Positions 17,661 to 27,188 of a stretch of 64,000 nt of DNA are shown piece after piece. The stretch lies in the NCBI RefSeq assembly GCF_047730065.1, contig NZ_CP159829.1, positions 496,001-560,000 on the forward strand. The letters run 5' to 3'. A program made the position numbers and the translations under genes. Origin of the DNA: Njordibacter sp028825405 (GTDB taxonomy: Bacteria; Pseudomonadota; Gammaproteobacteria; Pseudomonadales; Balneatricaceae). The notes under the pieces are model-generated. The model did no database searches. It had not been told where the DNA came from and was given only the letters and a program-made list of their open reading frames with translations. Position 1 is the stretch's first letter. Each line of letters opens with the position of its first letter.

Positions 17661-18923
17661 ATGCACCAACGAATTAAATGGCTGGCACTAATGCTTTGTA
17701 TTTGGACCAATTCCGCCTACTCGATATCAGTCATTGAGCACGCAGAAAACCTACTTGCAAGGCATCAGCCAGAAAAGGCATATCAATGGCTAAATCAGCA
17801 TAAGCAGCAATTAAATAGTTCAGCAAAAGATCTATATGTGTATGGCTTATTGGCACTAAGGTTAGGGCACAAGCGGCAAGCTTTTATAGCGCTCGAACAA
17901 GTGGTAACGCTGGCCCCTAATAACTTAGCAGCACAACTTGACCTAGCAATAGCTGCTATCCAAGTGGGCCGTTTGATTCAGGCAGATCGGTTGCTCAGTA
18001 GTTTGGCGCAGCGTGAAGGGAACCCTAATGGGGTTGATCTACTGATTGCTCACTACAGAATGAAAATCAACGATCAGTTGCAACCCCTGCATTACATGAC
18101 CACTAAAGTGAAGTTAGGTGCCGGGTATAACGATAATGTGAACTTAGGTTTGTTAGGAAAGCAAATCGAGCTTGATACAGTAAATGGTAAATTAACTCTT
18201 AACATTGATGCTTTAAACATGGCGATAGGCGATCAATATCATCATGCATCCTTAACTCATCAGCGGACATGGGGTAATCCTAATCAAACCGATCAGCCTT
18301 GGCCAAACTTAACAATAACTGCCCAAGGTAAAGTCAAAACTTACGGCATTAGCCAACAATACAACACGGCTTCTATGGAGCTCTCTATTGCCAAAGCATT
18401 AACATTCCTAGCACAGCCATCACAGCTTTCACTAACCACTCAGCTTCTAACCCTTGGTGATCAAGTAAGCCAAGACTGGCGTGTAAAAGCAACGACATTG
18501 CTACCTTCGTCAAAAATTGTAGAACTACAATTGGATCAACAGGACAAGGCATCCATACAGCTGTCCTCTAACGCGCCTTGGTTAGGGGATAGGGCGCAAT
18601 GGTTTGTTGGGTTAGAAAAATATAAAGCACGTTCAAGCTTTCTAGGCGCAACCATTTCTTGGGCTGTGCATAATGACGTACATTTAGACTCAGGATTGAA
18701 CTACACTGTGAGTGAAGATGTGATTGCGTATAGTCCAAATGTTTTTGGTGACAAGAAAAAAAAGACCCAAACATTAGTGCTTAACACAAACCTATGGCGT
18801 CCAATTGGCAAAAACAAAAGTGTCTACCTAAACCTAATGTGGCAGGATCAAAGTAGCAATATTGCACTTTTCCGCACTCGGTCGGCAGCTATGGAAATTG
18901 GCATAACGAAAGAATTTAAGTAA
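17661..18923 (+). CDS. TPR plus outer-membrane beta-barrel protein
   Basis: Exported protein of 420 aa: a signal peptide (MHQRIKWLALMLCIWTNSAYS), a TPR-like helical region (about 25-140, including YGLLALRLGHKRQAFIALEQ), then alternating beta-strand sequence from about 150 to the end, finishing in an amphipathic strand with phenylalanine next to last (GITKEFK). This layout resembles surface assembly or modifier barrels (DUF560/Slam-like) with periplasmic TPRs, though assignment to that family is tentative. It sits between the cyclase (2 bp) and the MBL hydrolase (4 bp), so it is co-transcribed with a signalling module rather than with a secretion substrate. Confidence 0.75.
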   Translation: MHQRIKWLALMLCIWTNSAYSISVIEHAENLLARHQPEKAYQWLNQHKQQLNSSAKDLYVYGLLALRLGHKRQAFIALEQVVTLAPNNLAAQLDLAIAAIQVGRLIQADRLLSSLAQREGNPNGVDLLIAHYRMKINDQLQPLHYMTTKVKLGAGYNDNVNLGLLGKQIELDTVNGKLTLNIDALNMAIGDQYHHASLTHQRTWGNPNQTDQPWPNLTITAQGKVKTYGISQQYNTASMELSIAKALTFLAQPSQLSLTTQLLTLGDQVSQDWRVKATTLLPSSKIVELQLDQQDKASIQLSSNAPWLGDRAQWFVGLEKYKARSSFLGATISWAVHNDVHLDSGLNYTVSEDVIAYSPNVFGDKKKKTQTLVLNTNLWRPIGKNKSVYLNLMWQDQSSNIALFRTRSAAMEIGITKEFK

Positions 18924-18927
18924 TGAA

Positions 18928-19764
18928 GTGGTTGACATGATGAAAGTGACATTTTGGGGGGTAAGGGGCTCAATTCCAGCCTGTGAGGTAAAGTACGCCC
19001 AGTTTGGTGGGCACACAAGCTGTGTGCAGGTGCAAGTCGACGGGCTAAATATCATATTTGATATGGGCACGGGGGCCCCAGACCTAGGTCGGCAGGTTTT
19101 AAGCCAAGCTCAAGAACAACAGCCATTGCATATTTTCCTAAGCCACTACCATTTGGATCACCTTAGTGGCTTGCCGTTCTTTGGCCCTTTGTATCAGGCG
19201 CGAAGTCAAATTAACTTTTATGGTATGGGTCCAGTAGAGCAGAGACTCAATGGTTTTATGGGGCCTCCTTATTTCCCCGTTAAAATGCAAGACACTGCGT
19301 CCACCAAAAACTTCCATAAAGTCACACCAAAGCAGCCTCTTTGCCTTAGCCCAAAAGTTAAAGTGACTTGCCACCCGCTAGCACACCCTGGTGGTTGCAT
19401 GGCCTATCGAATAGACCTGTCAGAAGAGGGCACAAGCATTATTTACCTTACAGATTATGAGCACGACACTAAGGGTGTCAGTGTGTGCGAAGAGCTAGCT
19501 GATTTCTGTAAAGACGTGACATTATTAATTTATGATGCCAATTACGATGAGCAGGAGTTTGCCACCAATAAAGGGTATGGGCACTCCACGTGGCAGGCGG
19601 GTGTTGAATTAGCATTGGGTTCAAATGCACATCAGTTGGCATTTTTTCATCATGGTCCGCAGTGTTCGGATCAACTTATCCAAGCCCGAGAAAACATGGC
19701 TAAGCAGGTGTTTCCAGCCTCATTCTTCGCTCGGCAGGGCCAGTCGATCCAGTTGGGCTGCTAA
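18928..19764 (+). CDS. MBL-fold metallo-hydrolase
   Basis: Metallo-beta-lactamase fold hydrolase, 278 aa or slightly shorter. It carries the zinc motif SHYHLDHLSGLPFF (HxHxDH), a further metal-ligand region CHPLAHPGG, an aspartate in LIYDANY, and a final histidine in FFHHGPQ. The frame opens at GTG (18928), but the family N terminus MKVTFWGVRGSIP points to the ATG at 18940 as the probable start. HxHLDHLxGL partly matches the class II cyclic-nucleotide phosphodiesterase signature, and the gene follows a nucleotide cyclase, so a cAMP-degrading role is possible; many unrelated MBL hydrolases share that motif. Confidence 0.85.
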   Translation: MVDMMKVTFWGVRGSIPACEVKYAQFGGHTSCVQVQVDGLNIIFDMGTGAPDLGRQVLSQAQEQQPLHIFLSHYHLDHLSGLPFFGPLYQARSQINFYGMGPVEQRLNGFMGPPYFPVKMQDTASTKNFHKVTPKQPLCLSPKVKVTCHPLAHPGGCMAYRIDLSEEGTSIIYLTDYEHDTKGVSVCEELADFCKDVTLLIYDANYDEQEFATNKGYGHSTWQAGVELALGSNAHQLAFFHHGPQCSDQLIQARENMAKQVFPASFFARQGQSIQLGC

Positions 19765-19800
19765 TTCTGCTAATAAGTTGATAAATCAGGCTTTATGCAA

Positions 19801-19816
19801 CGTGATGAAGGTCACA
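19801..19816. promoter_or_regulatory. CRP-like site (distal) upstream of the first giant DUF4214 gene
   Basis: CGTGA-N6-TCACA, one mismatch from the symmetric consensus, about 120 bp upstream of the second CRP-like site and just after the MBL hydrolase stop codon. It could act as an auxiliary site for the promoter at 19957. Confidence 0.45.
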
Positions 19817-19920
19817 TTATTAGCTTTTGCATGCTACTAAAAAATGGGCCTGCTTGAATTAATAAACGTAACCTTATGATAAATAACATAAATAATAAAA
19901 ATACTAAGTTTATTTGTCAA

Positions 19921-19962
19921 AGTGATCCTTATCACCAAAGTTGCATATACTCATGGTACAAT
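19921..19962 (+). promoter_or_regulatory. CRP-like site and -10 element, probable class II promoter of the giant DUF4214 gene
   Basis: AGTGA-N6-TCACC (19921-19936) is followed by TACAAT (19957-19962) with no good -35 box. A start near 19969 would place the palindrome centre near -41, the classic class II activator position. That leaves an untranslated leader of about 135 nt before the ATG at 20106. Confidence 0.5.
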
Positions 19963-20105
19963 AACGAAGTTGAAGATGGTGAAGGAAGTGCGCGTTTCTG
20001 CTGTGCCTCCTGAACTGGATCCAACGATAAATGAATTGATCAATTTGTTTATGCTCAGGTGCCAATAATGGTCCCCTGCATATAATTATTTAAGGAGAAT
20101 GTGTC

Positions 20106-23100
20106 ATGGCGAATGCCCTATACACAGATACAGTACAACAAGTTTATATTGCCTATTACGGCAGAGCAGCGGACCCTGTTGGTTTAGCCAGCTGGGAAGA
20201 TGCTTTAACTACTGCTAATGGCAACCTAGCTAGTATCATGACCTCATTTGGCACCTCAGCCGAAGCCACTACCTTATTTGGTAGCTTGAGCAATACTGCT
20301 AAAGTAAACGCGCTTTTCCAACAGATGTTTGGACGTGATGCAGACACTGCCGGTTCTGCTTACTACGTAGCGCAACTCGATGCAGGCACTATGACTGCCG
20401 CATCTATTGCCCTAAACGTTTCTGACGGTGCGACAGGTGATGATGCTACTATCCTGACTAACAAGTTGGCTGTAGCTAAGTCTTACACTACTTCAGTTAA
20501 CACAGCGGCTGAAATTTCAGCTTACGCCGGTGACGCTGCAGCAACCACAGCTCGTACCTTACTAGCTACAGTTGATGCAACTACGGCTACAGCCACTTTT
20601 GATGTTGCTACATCTATTGCAGGTCTTGTTACTACTGCTGAAGCAGCAACTCCTAAGACGCTTGCACTAACTATTGGTGCGGATGCACTTACTGGTGGTA
20701 CTGGCAATGATACGTTTACTGGTGTTTCGTCTACCCTGTCCTCTGCTAAGACTCTAGGCACTTCAGATGTTCTTGATGGTGCTGGCGGCACAGATAGTTT
20801 GAATGTCACTGTTGCAGCATCCTTTACGGGCATGGCAACCGCGGGTTCAGTTTCAAATATTGAAAATATCAACTTAACAAACAGTGGAACAGTTGCTAGA
20901 ACTTTTGATGCGACCGGCGTTACAGGTGCAACGGCTTATACTATCGATGCAACTACAGGTCTAGTTAATCTTACTGACTTAGATGTTACTCCATCTATTA
21001 CGTTGTCTAATTATGCTAAGGCAGGTTCGTTCTCGGCAGCCTTTGCAACAGGTGCTGCAGAGTTAACGGGTGCAACAGACGCGATGACCTTTACCATCAG
21101 CGCGCTAGGCACAGTTGAAGACGCTGCAACATCGGCAACTGAGCAGAAAATAGTAACTGCAACTCTGACTGATATCGAGACTGTAAACTTAGCGGCTACA
21201 GGTGATAACGTTGTTGCACTCTCTGGTACTGACATGCTGAAATTGGCAGTTACTGGTGCTGGTAATGTCAAGGTGACGACTGTTCCAACATCTACCACAA
21301 GTATTGATGCTTCTGCGTCTACTGGTAACATTGTTGTTGATTCAACAGCTACTACATCTACTTTGACAAGTATTTCAACGGGTACTGGTACCGATTCGGT
21401 TACTTATGATGAAGTAGACGGTGCTGCTAACATGGAGTTGGTCGGTGGAGCTGGTACGGATTCATTAACGCTTAATTCGAATGGTGGCACAGTCCAATAT
21501 TCAATGAGTGGTTTTGAAACCCTTGCTCTTGGTACTATTACTACCGCTGCTTTAACTATGTCGGGCAGTAATACAACTGAGCTCTCTACTTTATCGTCAG
21601 TGTCTACAGTTGCCCAAGCAGTTAGCATGGTAAATATGGGCGCAATTGACTTAACGATTAATTCCAAAGGTGCTACTGTTGATGCAGGTGATATTTCATC
21701 TAACCATACAGGTACTACCGTACTAAACTATACTGCTGATGCTGCGTCTGTTACGGCTAAGACAGTACAGACACCAGCCGCTGAAATGACCTTTGCCGGT
21801 ACTTCTGATTTAACTGTTAACGTTGGTGCTTATACCGACAACTCAGGCTCAGATATCGTGGCTGCTGCAGCTACATCTTTAGCAATCAACGTTGCATCGG
21901 GTAAAAACTCTGCTGCAACTCCTGCTGAGCTAACTGTCTTCGGTGGCGACGTAACTGCCGCTAAAGCAACTTCTTTAACGATTGTGGCTGATGGTAAAAT
22001 TGATACTCCAACTGTTACCGTAGCTAAGGCAATAAATGCTACGATCACTAACGGTGCTAATGCGGGTACCATGGTCCTAGATGCCGCTGTTCTTGAAGAA
22101 CTCACGGTTGTCTCAGGCAAAACCTTTGATATGTCAAGCTCTGTATTGACTAAAGTTCAAACAGCGGACTTAACCGCCAATGACGGTCTTTTTGATTTAG
22201 TCGGTGAAACGTTGCCTGCGATCTCAAGCTTAACTGTTAAAGGTTCTGGTCTTACTAGTTCTGCAGCGAGTACAACGGCTTCATCTTTTCAGGTTGGTAA
22301 CATCGGTGGTGATAATGCTTATGCCATAACCGTTAATGCAAGCGGCTTAAAGGGTGGTGCTACTACTGGTACAATTGATACTGGTGCTGGCTATGACATA
22401 ACAGTCGACGCCAATGCGGTAACTGGTACTGTAGTGCTTGGCAATATTGGTGCTACAACTACAGGTACTAACGTAACTGTAAGCACAGCAGGAACGGGTG
22501 GTGTGGTTAACCTGGCTACTGTAGATGCAACCGGCGTTACTACTCTTACCAATAGTGGTGCAAGTACATTTGATGTTGGTGCTGTCACTTCTGGGTCTGC
22601 TGTTATCGATACATCTAATACCGTTGGTGCCGTTACCCTTGCTACTGTAACAACTACAGCTGGGTTGACGCTTACCAATAGCGGAACTGGCGCTTACACT
22701 CAAACGGGTGCGGTTTCTGCTGGTGTTACTGGTGATGTTGTAGTTAACATGGCTGGTACTTTGGGTGCTGTTTCTCTTGGTGCTATGTCTGGTAAGACTG
22801 TTAACCTTGACGTAGGTAATACTATTGGTGGTGTTAACGCTTCAGGCACAATCACTGCTTTAACTTCTGCGACTTTAGCCCTTTCTCAATTGCAAGCGAA
22901 CGGTACTGCTTTGGCTACTGTTACTCATGCTGCTGCAGGAACTGGATTAACTCTTGCTCTAACGGGTGGTATCTTGGCCGATGACATTGTAGTCAACGAC
23001 GTGGTTACTACAACGGGTATAACAGTAACGGGTGCAATGAACACTGGCACAGATACTCTGTTAATAGATGCGGATGCCTCAACAGCTGGTACGCTGGCTA

Positions 23101-24122
23101 TAAGCATTGGTGGCGTTACAGAGTATGCAACTTCAAGTATAAATGTTACTGGTGCAGCGGCTGCAGGTACTACTCAAAGTATTACTGGTGGTGTTGGTAT
23201 TGATACCATTTTCTTTGAAACAGCCGATACCTTAACATCAGCTGATACAGTTGTTGGCGGTACTGGTGTCGATGTTTTAAAATTAGTCTCAGCAGGAGCA
23301 ATAGTTGATGCGGACTTTACCAATGTTTCTACGACAGAAACAGTATCACTTGGAGCAGACACTGATTTGACTATAGGTCCTTTAGGTACTGCAGCCGGTG
23401 TTACTCTTGTTAACGTATATGCAAGCACTACTGGTGCAATTGCGATTGATGCGGGTACCTTTACCAATGCTCTGACTATTACCGCAACCAATGGTGGTAC
23501 TTCCGCAGTTACCATTACGGGTGGTACTGGTATTGACACCATTACGGGTGATAATGGTGTTAACATCATTAAAGGCGGTCTTGGTCTTGATGCTATTACC
23601 TTAGGTGCAGCTGGTGCGATAGATACCATTATCATGACAACCGGTGGAGCCATTGCGGCGGACACTGTGGCAACGTTCATCGTAGCCAGTGGTGAGGATG
23701 AAGTTCAGGTTGACCTTAGTGACATTAACGCCTTAATTGGTACACTTCAGTTGGCTGACAACTCTGGTCCCGCTGTCGCTGTTGCAACAAGCATCGGTGT
23801 GGTAACTGCCGCGGGTACTGCGACTTATGACTTTGGTAACGCGGCTTCTGATGTGGTTTCCATTGCAGGTGCGGTTGCTTATACCGAAGCTACGCTAGCA
23901 ACTGCTATCGAGCTTGGAACGTCTGGTGGTCTGACCGCTGGTAATGGTTTCCTCGTCATATATGATGATACGGCTAATTCGTACCTAGCTTATGTGACTG
24001 ATGCGGCTACAACCACTAACGGTCAAAACTTTTCTGATATTACAGTTACGAACATCCTTCAGTTAACGGGTGTAACTGGTGCGGAAACGTTCCTGACAAC
24101 AAGTTTCGCATATATTGCTTAA
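20106..24122 (+). CDS. Giant DUF4214/RTX-like secreted protein (S-layer or adhesin candidate)
   Basis: A 1338-aa acidic protein rich in T, A, G and V, with no Sec signal peptide. The N-terminal 150 residues are DUF4214-like (VQQVYIAYYGRAADPVGL and FQQMFGRDADTAG). A long beta-repeat region follows, with many T-x-T and NI-x-L-type strands as in S-layer proteins. Near the C terminus (about 1138-1165) are RTX-like calcium-binding turns (GGTGIDTITGDNG, IKGGLGLD). It ends in a hydrophobic tail (SFAYIA) like T1SS signals. No cysteine is apparent, typical of S-layer and RTX proteins. A strong ribosome site (AAGGAGA) precedes the ATG, a CRP-type promoter lies upstream, and a rho-independent terminator follows: a strongly expressed monocistronic gene. 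Export by the T1SS at 884-5296 is inferred. Confidence 0.85.
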   Translation: MANALYTDTVQQVYIAYYGRAADPVGLASWEDALTTANGNLASIMTSFGTSAEATTLFGSLSNTAKVNALFQQMFGRDADTAGSAYYVAQLDAGTMTAASIALNVSDGATGDDATILTNKLAVAKSYTTSVNTAAEISAYAGDAAATTARTLLATVDATTATATFDVATSIAGLVTTAEAATPKTLALTIGADALTGGTGNDTFTGVSSTLSSAKTLGTSDVLDGAGGTDSLNVTVAASFTGMATAGSVSNIENINLTNSGTVARTFDATGVTGATAYTIDATTGLVNLTDLDVTPSITLSNYAKAGSFSAAFATGAAELTGATDAMTFTISALGTVEDAATSATEQKIVTATLTDIETVNLAATGDNVVALSGTDMLKLAVTGAGNVKVTTVPTSTTSIDASASTGNIVVDSTATTSTLTSISTGTGTDSVTYDEVDGAANMELVGGAGTDSLTLNSNGGTVQYSMSGFETLALGTITTAALTMSGSNTTELSTLSSVSTVAQAVSMVNMGAIDLTINSKGATVDAGDISSNHTGTTVLNYTADAASVTAKTVQTPAAEMTFAGTSDLTVNVGAYTDNSGSDIVAAAATSLAINVASGKNSAATPAELTVFGGDVTAAKATSLTIVADGKIDTPTVTVAKAINATITNGANAGTMVLDAAVLEELTVVSGKTFDMSSSVLTKVQTADLTANDGLFDLVGETLPAISSLTVKGSGLTSSAASTTASSFQVGNIGGDNAYAITVNASGLKGGATTGTIDTGAGYDITVDANAVTGTVVLGNIGATTTGTNVTVSTAGTGGVVNLATVDATGVTTLTNSGASTFDVGAVTSGSAVIDTSNTVGAVTLATVTTTAGLTLTNSGTGAYTQTGAVSAGVTGDVVVNMAGTLGAVSLGAMSGKTVNLDVGNTIGGVNASGTITALTSATLALSQLQANGTALATVTHAAAGTGLTLALTGGILADDIVVNDVVTTTGITVTGAMNTGTDTLLIDADASTAGTLAISIGGVTEYATSSINVTGAAAAGTTQSITGGVGIDTIFFETADTLTSADTVVGGTGVDVLKLVSAGAIVDADFTNVSTTETVSLGADTDLTIGPLGTAAGVTLVNVYASTTGAIAIDAGTFTNALTITATNGGTSAVTITGGTGIDTITGDNGVNIIKGGLGLDAITLGAAGAIDTIIMTTGGAIAADTVATFIVASGEDEVQVDLSDINALIGTLQLADNSGPAVAVATSIGVVTAAGTATYDFGNAASDVVSIAGAVAYTEATLATAIELGTSGGLTAGNGFLVIYDDTANSYLAYVTDAATTTNGQNFSDITVTNILQLTGVTGAETFLTTSFAYIA

Positions 24123-24193
24123 CGACTTCGGTAGTGTGGATAAATTGTAGGGTGGGTCTGTGATATCAGCCTCACCACTGCAAGGATCCCATT

Positions 24194-24234
24194 AAAAAAC
24201 CCTACTCAGATTTATCCCTGAGTAGGGTTTTTTT
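24194..24234 (+). terminator. Rho-independent terminator after the giant DUF4214 gene
   Basis: Perfect 10-bp stem CCCTACTCAG / CTGAGTAGGG (24200-24209 and 24218-24227) with an 8-nt loop, an A-run before and seven T after. It may work in both directions. Confidence 0.92.
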
Positions 24235-24272
24235 ACACATTTTTTCAAATTCATAAATAAAAGGAGACAATT

Positions 24273-24503
24273 ATGTCTACCATTACCATTGACGACGTAG
24301 CCTACGCTGAAGATGCGCTTTCTGATGAAGCTAAAACAGAGCTAGGTTCGATGCAGGTTTGTGATCAAAGGATCGCTACACTGCAGACTGATCTTGCCAT
24401 TTCTCAAACGGCCCGTAATGCCTACGCCAACGCGCTGAAGGATTTGTTGCCTAAGGCAGCAGCCCCTAAGGCCAAGGCTAAAGCTAAAGCCAAGAAAGAT
24501 TAA
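24273..24503 (+). CDS. Small DUF6447-like protein with basic tail
   Basis: A 76-aa cytoplasmic protein with a clear ribosome site (AAGGAGA, 8 bp before the ATG). The conserved core has the pattern DDVAYAEDALSDEAK, MQVCDQRIATLQTDLAIS and QTARNAYANALKDLLP, which resembles DUF6447. It is shared with the 62974 protein (AMQQCDQKI..., IAIAQTARTAYAAELNLLL). The C-terminal 16 residues are alternating K and A (KAKAKAKAKK), strongly basic, whereas the paralogue's tail is acidic. The core is probably a helical hairpin or coiled coil. The gene lies between the giant protein's terminator and its own hairpin. Function unknown; a partner or chaperone of the exported protein is a guess from position. Confidence 0.85.
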   Translation: MSTITIDDVAYAEDALSDEAKTELGSMQVCDQRIATLQTDLAISQTARNAYANALKDLLPKAAAPKAKAKAKAKKD

Positions 24504-24517
24504 AGTTGTTTAACATG

Positions 24518-24550
24518 AAGAACCAATAAGCTCACGTGTGTTGGTTCTTT
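24518..24550 (+). terminator. Probable terminator after the small DUF6447-like gene
   Basis: Stem AAGAACCAA / TTGGTTCTT (24518-24526 and 24541-24549) with a 14-nt loop. The T-tract is short and interrupted, so termination may be partial. The rest of the gap up to 24836 (about 290 bp) contains no recognisable gene; the two short frames there look like chance. Confidence 0.65.
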
Positions 24551-24836
24551 GTTCCTATTTGAGAGCTTCTGTTGTGTCCTCACAGCGTGTTTTAATGCTC
24601 ACTTTAGGCATTTTAGGGTTGGAGTCCATGCCCATGATGGGGTTCGTTATATTCTTTCAGTAGTTCACTATCCCCCATTTCTTAGTACCTTTTTTAATTG
24701 GGTACCAATAGGCCCTGTAGTGCTGTTGCTGACTACTCCCCCAACGTGTTTATTGCTCAGCTCAGACATAAAAGATATTCTTTTAGATGTGTGCTAATGA
24801 TATTCTTGCCCCCACAAATACACCACGGACTGATTT

Positions 24837-27188
24837 ATGGAACTGACGTTGGAACAAGCCCTTCAGAAAGCTATTGGTGAACACAAGGCTGGTAAGATTC
24901 ATGAAGCAGACCGCCTCTATACAGCCATACTTCAGGCACAGCCTAAACATTCTGATGCTAATCACAACATGGGAGTATTGGCCGTTAGTGTTGGTCAGGT
25001 GCAAGAGGCACTGCCATTCTTTAAAACAGCCCTAGAAGCCAATCCCAGCATAGGTCAATACTGGCTAAGCTACATTGATGCTTTGATAAAGATAAATCGA
25101 ATCACTTACGCCAAAGCTCTGCTTCTTGAGGCTAAGGGAATAGGAGTCAAAGGTAAGGCATTTGATCAGTTGGAACAAAGGCTTAATGCCCTAAATGAAG
25201 TCTCTCCAGACCCGCCACAAGATCAATTGCAGCCTATCATCAATCTCTATACTCAAGGGCAGTTGCAGCAAGCCTTGTCCCATGCCACTAAAATGCTGGA
25301 GCAATTTCCAGATTCAGTCGTCCTCTACAATATTTGTGGTGCTGCTAATGCAGGGCTAAAGCAGTTTGATGCGGCCATCGATGGCTACAAACAGGCTCTA
25401 AAGATAAAGCCTGACTTTGCTGAAGCCTACTGCAATATGGGTGTTGCCTTGAAGGACAAGGGTGATCTAGATGCTGCAATAGACGTCTATCAGAAGGCAT
25501 TAAAGATCAAGCCCGACTTTGCAGATGCCTATTACAATATGGGTATTGCCCTGCGGGATAGGGGTGATCTAGAGGCCGCATTAGGTAGCTATCAACAGGC
25601 TATAAAGATTAAACCTGACTCTGCTGAAGCCCATTGTAATATGAGTATTGTCCTGAAGGAAAAAGGTGATCTAGTGGCTGCTTTGGACAGCTGTAAACAG
25701 GCTCTAAAGATCAAGCCTGAGCTTGCTGAAGCATGGAATAATCTGATCTTACCCCTCCAAGTGATGAAGTTACAGACTCCTGACATCGAGGAGCTCCTTT
25801 CAACGATTACTCCGAAGGCAGGTTCTAAGTATGCTCAAATTGCAAAATGTGTGTTGAGTTTTATTCTTTACCAAGGGGGGAGAAACGCTGAAATAGCTCT
25901 AAATGAAGTGTGCAGTCTCCTAAGCAAAGCGGACAATACCGTCATCAGAAATCCAGACGTAACGACGAAAGAACCTCTTCCTCAGATTACCGGACCTAAT
26001 AAGACAGTGGCACTAGTCCATTTTGGAAGGAGTGGCACAGGCTTGCTGCACAGCCTTATTGATGGTCACCCAGAAGTATCTACGATGCCTAGTATTTATT
26101 TTAGTGAATTCTTTAATAAAACCACCTGGGATAAAATAGTGTCAGGTGGATGGAGTGAGATGGCAGATCGCTTTATTGAAACCTACGAAGTTCTATTCGA
26201 TGCCTCCGCTCCAAGTCCGATTGAAACGAAAAGTACAAAGCGTATTGCCAACTTGGGTCGAAAAGAAGGAATGGCAAATGTTGGAGATCAACGAGACGAA
26301 TTGCTTAGGGTTGACAAGGCCTTATTTCGTGCAGAACTGCAGCGCCTTATGGACCTTAATGATCATCTTGAGGCTTTTGTTTTCTTTAAATTAATACACA
26401 TGGCCTATGATAGGGTTCTGAACGATTTTAATCATAAACACTTAATGTTTTATCATATCCATAACCCAGATTACTACGCAAAACTTAATTTTGTGCAGTC
26501 AGCACCCAATGCTAATTGGGTCATGATGGTACGAGAACCTATACAGGCTTGTGAATCTTGGGTCAGAAATAACTTTCGTAAAAATGAATATACTGATATT
26601 CCGACTAAAATCATCTCCATGCTCTTTGAAATAGATAATGTTATTCATCACAAACAAAGGTCTGTTGGAGTACGTCTTGAGGATTTAAAGGAATTTCCTA
26701 GAAAAACCATTCCAGCGTTGTGCGATTGGATCGGTATTGAAGAGACGGAAAGTCTTTATGAGATGACAGCACAGGGTAAAAAATGGTGGGGCGACCCAGA
26801 TAGCCCTGACTACTTAAAAGATGGAATGGAGCCGTTTGGAAAGACCTCTATCAGGCGCAAAATAGGTTCAGTGTTTTCTGAGGACGACCAATTTATATTG
26901 CGTACCCTCTTCCACCCATTTAGTGTGCGTTTTGGTTATATTGAGGAGAATGTAGAACAGTTTAAAATAGACCTGCAAGCGATAAGGCCGATGTTAGATA
27001 AGATGTTTGACTTTGAAATAACAATAATGGAACGCACACAAGTAGACACAGAGCAGTTTATGAAATCAGGCTCTTATTTATACCTTAGATCAGGCTTGAT
27101 CGAACGCTGGAATGTACTGGCTGAATTCCATACGTATCCAAATATGATAGAGCCACTAAAATTAAATTCCCCTCAGATCGTTAGTTGA
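24837..27188 (+). CDS. TPR-sulfotransferase (MELT family, A-type N terminus)
   Basis: A 783-aa predicted cytoplasmic enzyme. Residues 1-115 are the MELT N-terminal module shared by all nine array genes (here MELTLEQALQKA, AILQAQPKHSDANHNMGVLA). Residues about 130-310 hold TPRs of the KGDL/ALKIKPD type. From about 390 a sulfotransferase domain follows: 5'-PAPS loop VHFGRSGTGLLHSLI (F396) and the 3'-phosphate motif MMVREPIQACESW (R566). It would transfer sulfate from PAPS to a protein or glycan recognised through the TPRs. The equivalent of the G9 tract in its paralogues is only G6 here and is followed by AGA (25875-25880), so this copy looks locked on. It converges on the methyltransferase paralogue. 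Confidence 0.88.
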   Translation: MELTLEQALQKAIGEHKAGKIHEADRLYTAILQAQPKHSDANHNMGVLAVSVGQVQEALPFFKTALEANPSIGQYWLSYIDALIKINRITYAKALLLEAKGIGVKGKAFDQLEQRLNALNEVSPDPPQDQLQPIINLYTQGQLQQALSHATKMLEQFPDSVVLYNICGAANAGLKQFDAAIDGYKQALKIKPDFAEAYCNMGVALKDKGDLDAAIDVYQKALKIKPDFADAYYNMGIALRDRGDLEAALGSYQQAIKIKPDSAEAHCNMSIVLKEKGDLVAALDSCKQALKIKPELAEAWNNLILPLQVMKLQTPDIEELLSTITPKAGSKYAQIAKCVLSFILYQGGRNAEIALNEVCSLLSKADNTVIRNPDVTTKEPLPQITGPNKTVALVHFGRSGTGLLHSLIDGHPEVSTMPSIYFSEFFNKTTWDKIVSGGWSEMADRFIETYEVLFDASAPSPIETKSTKRIANLGRKEGMANVGDQRDELLRVDKALFRAELQRLMDLNDHLEAFVFFKLIHMAYDRVLNDFNHKHLMFYHIHNPDYYAKLNFVQSAPNANWVMMVREPIQACESWVRNNFRKNEYTDIPTKIISMLFEIDNVIHHKQRSVGVRLEDLKEFPRKTIPALCDWIGIEETESLYEMTAQGKKWWGDPDSPDYLKDGMEPFGKTSIRRKIGSVFSEDDQFILRTLFHPFSVRFGYIEENVEQFKIDLQAIRPMLDKMFDFEITIMERTQVDTEQFMKSGSYLYLRSGLIERWNVLAEFHTYPNMIEPLKLNSPQIVS

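Noticed and set aside
20522..23680. Several long minus-strand frames inside the giant gene
   Set aside because: Low-complexity GC-skewed codons of the Thr/Ala/Val-rich gene give open antisense frames; no starts with ribosome sites and no recognisable products.
24549..24880. Short frames between the small DUF6447-like gene and the first TPR gene
   Set aside because: No family, weak starts, and one runs into the TPR gene out of frame.
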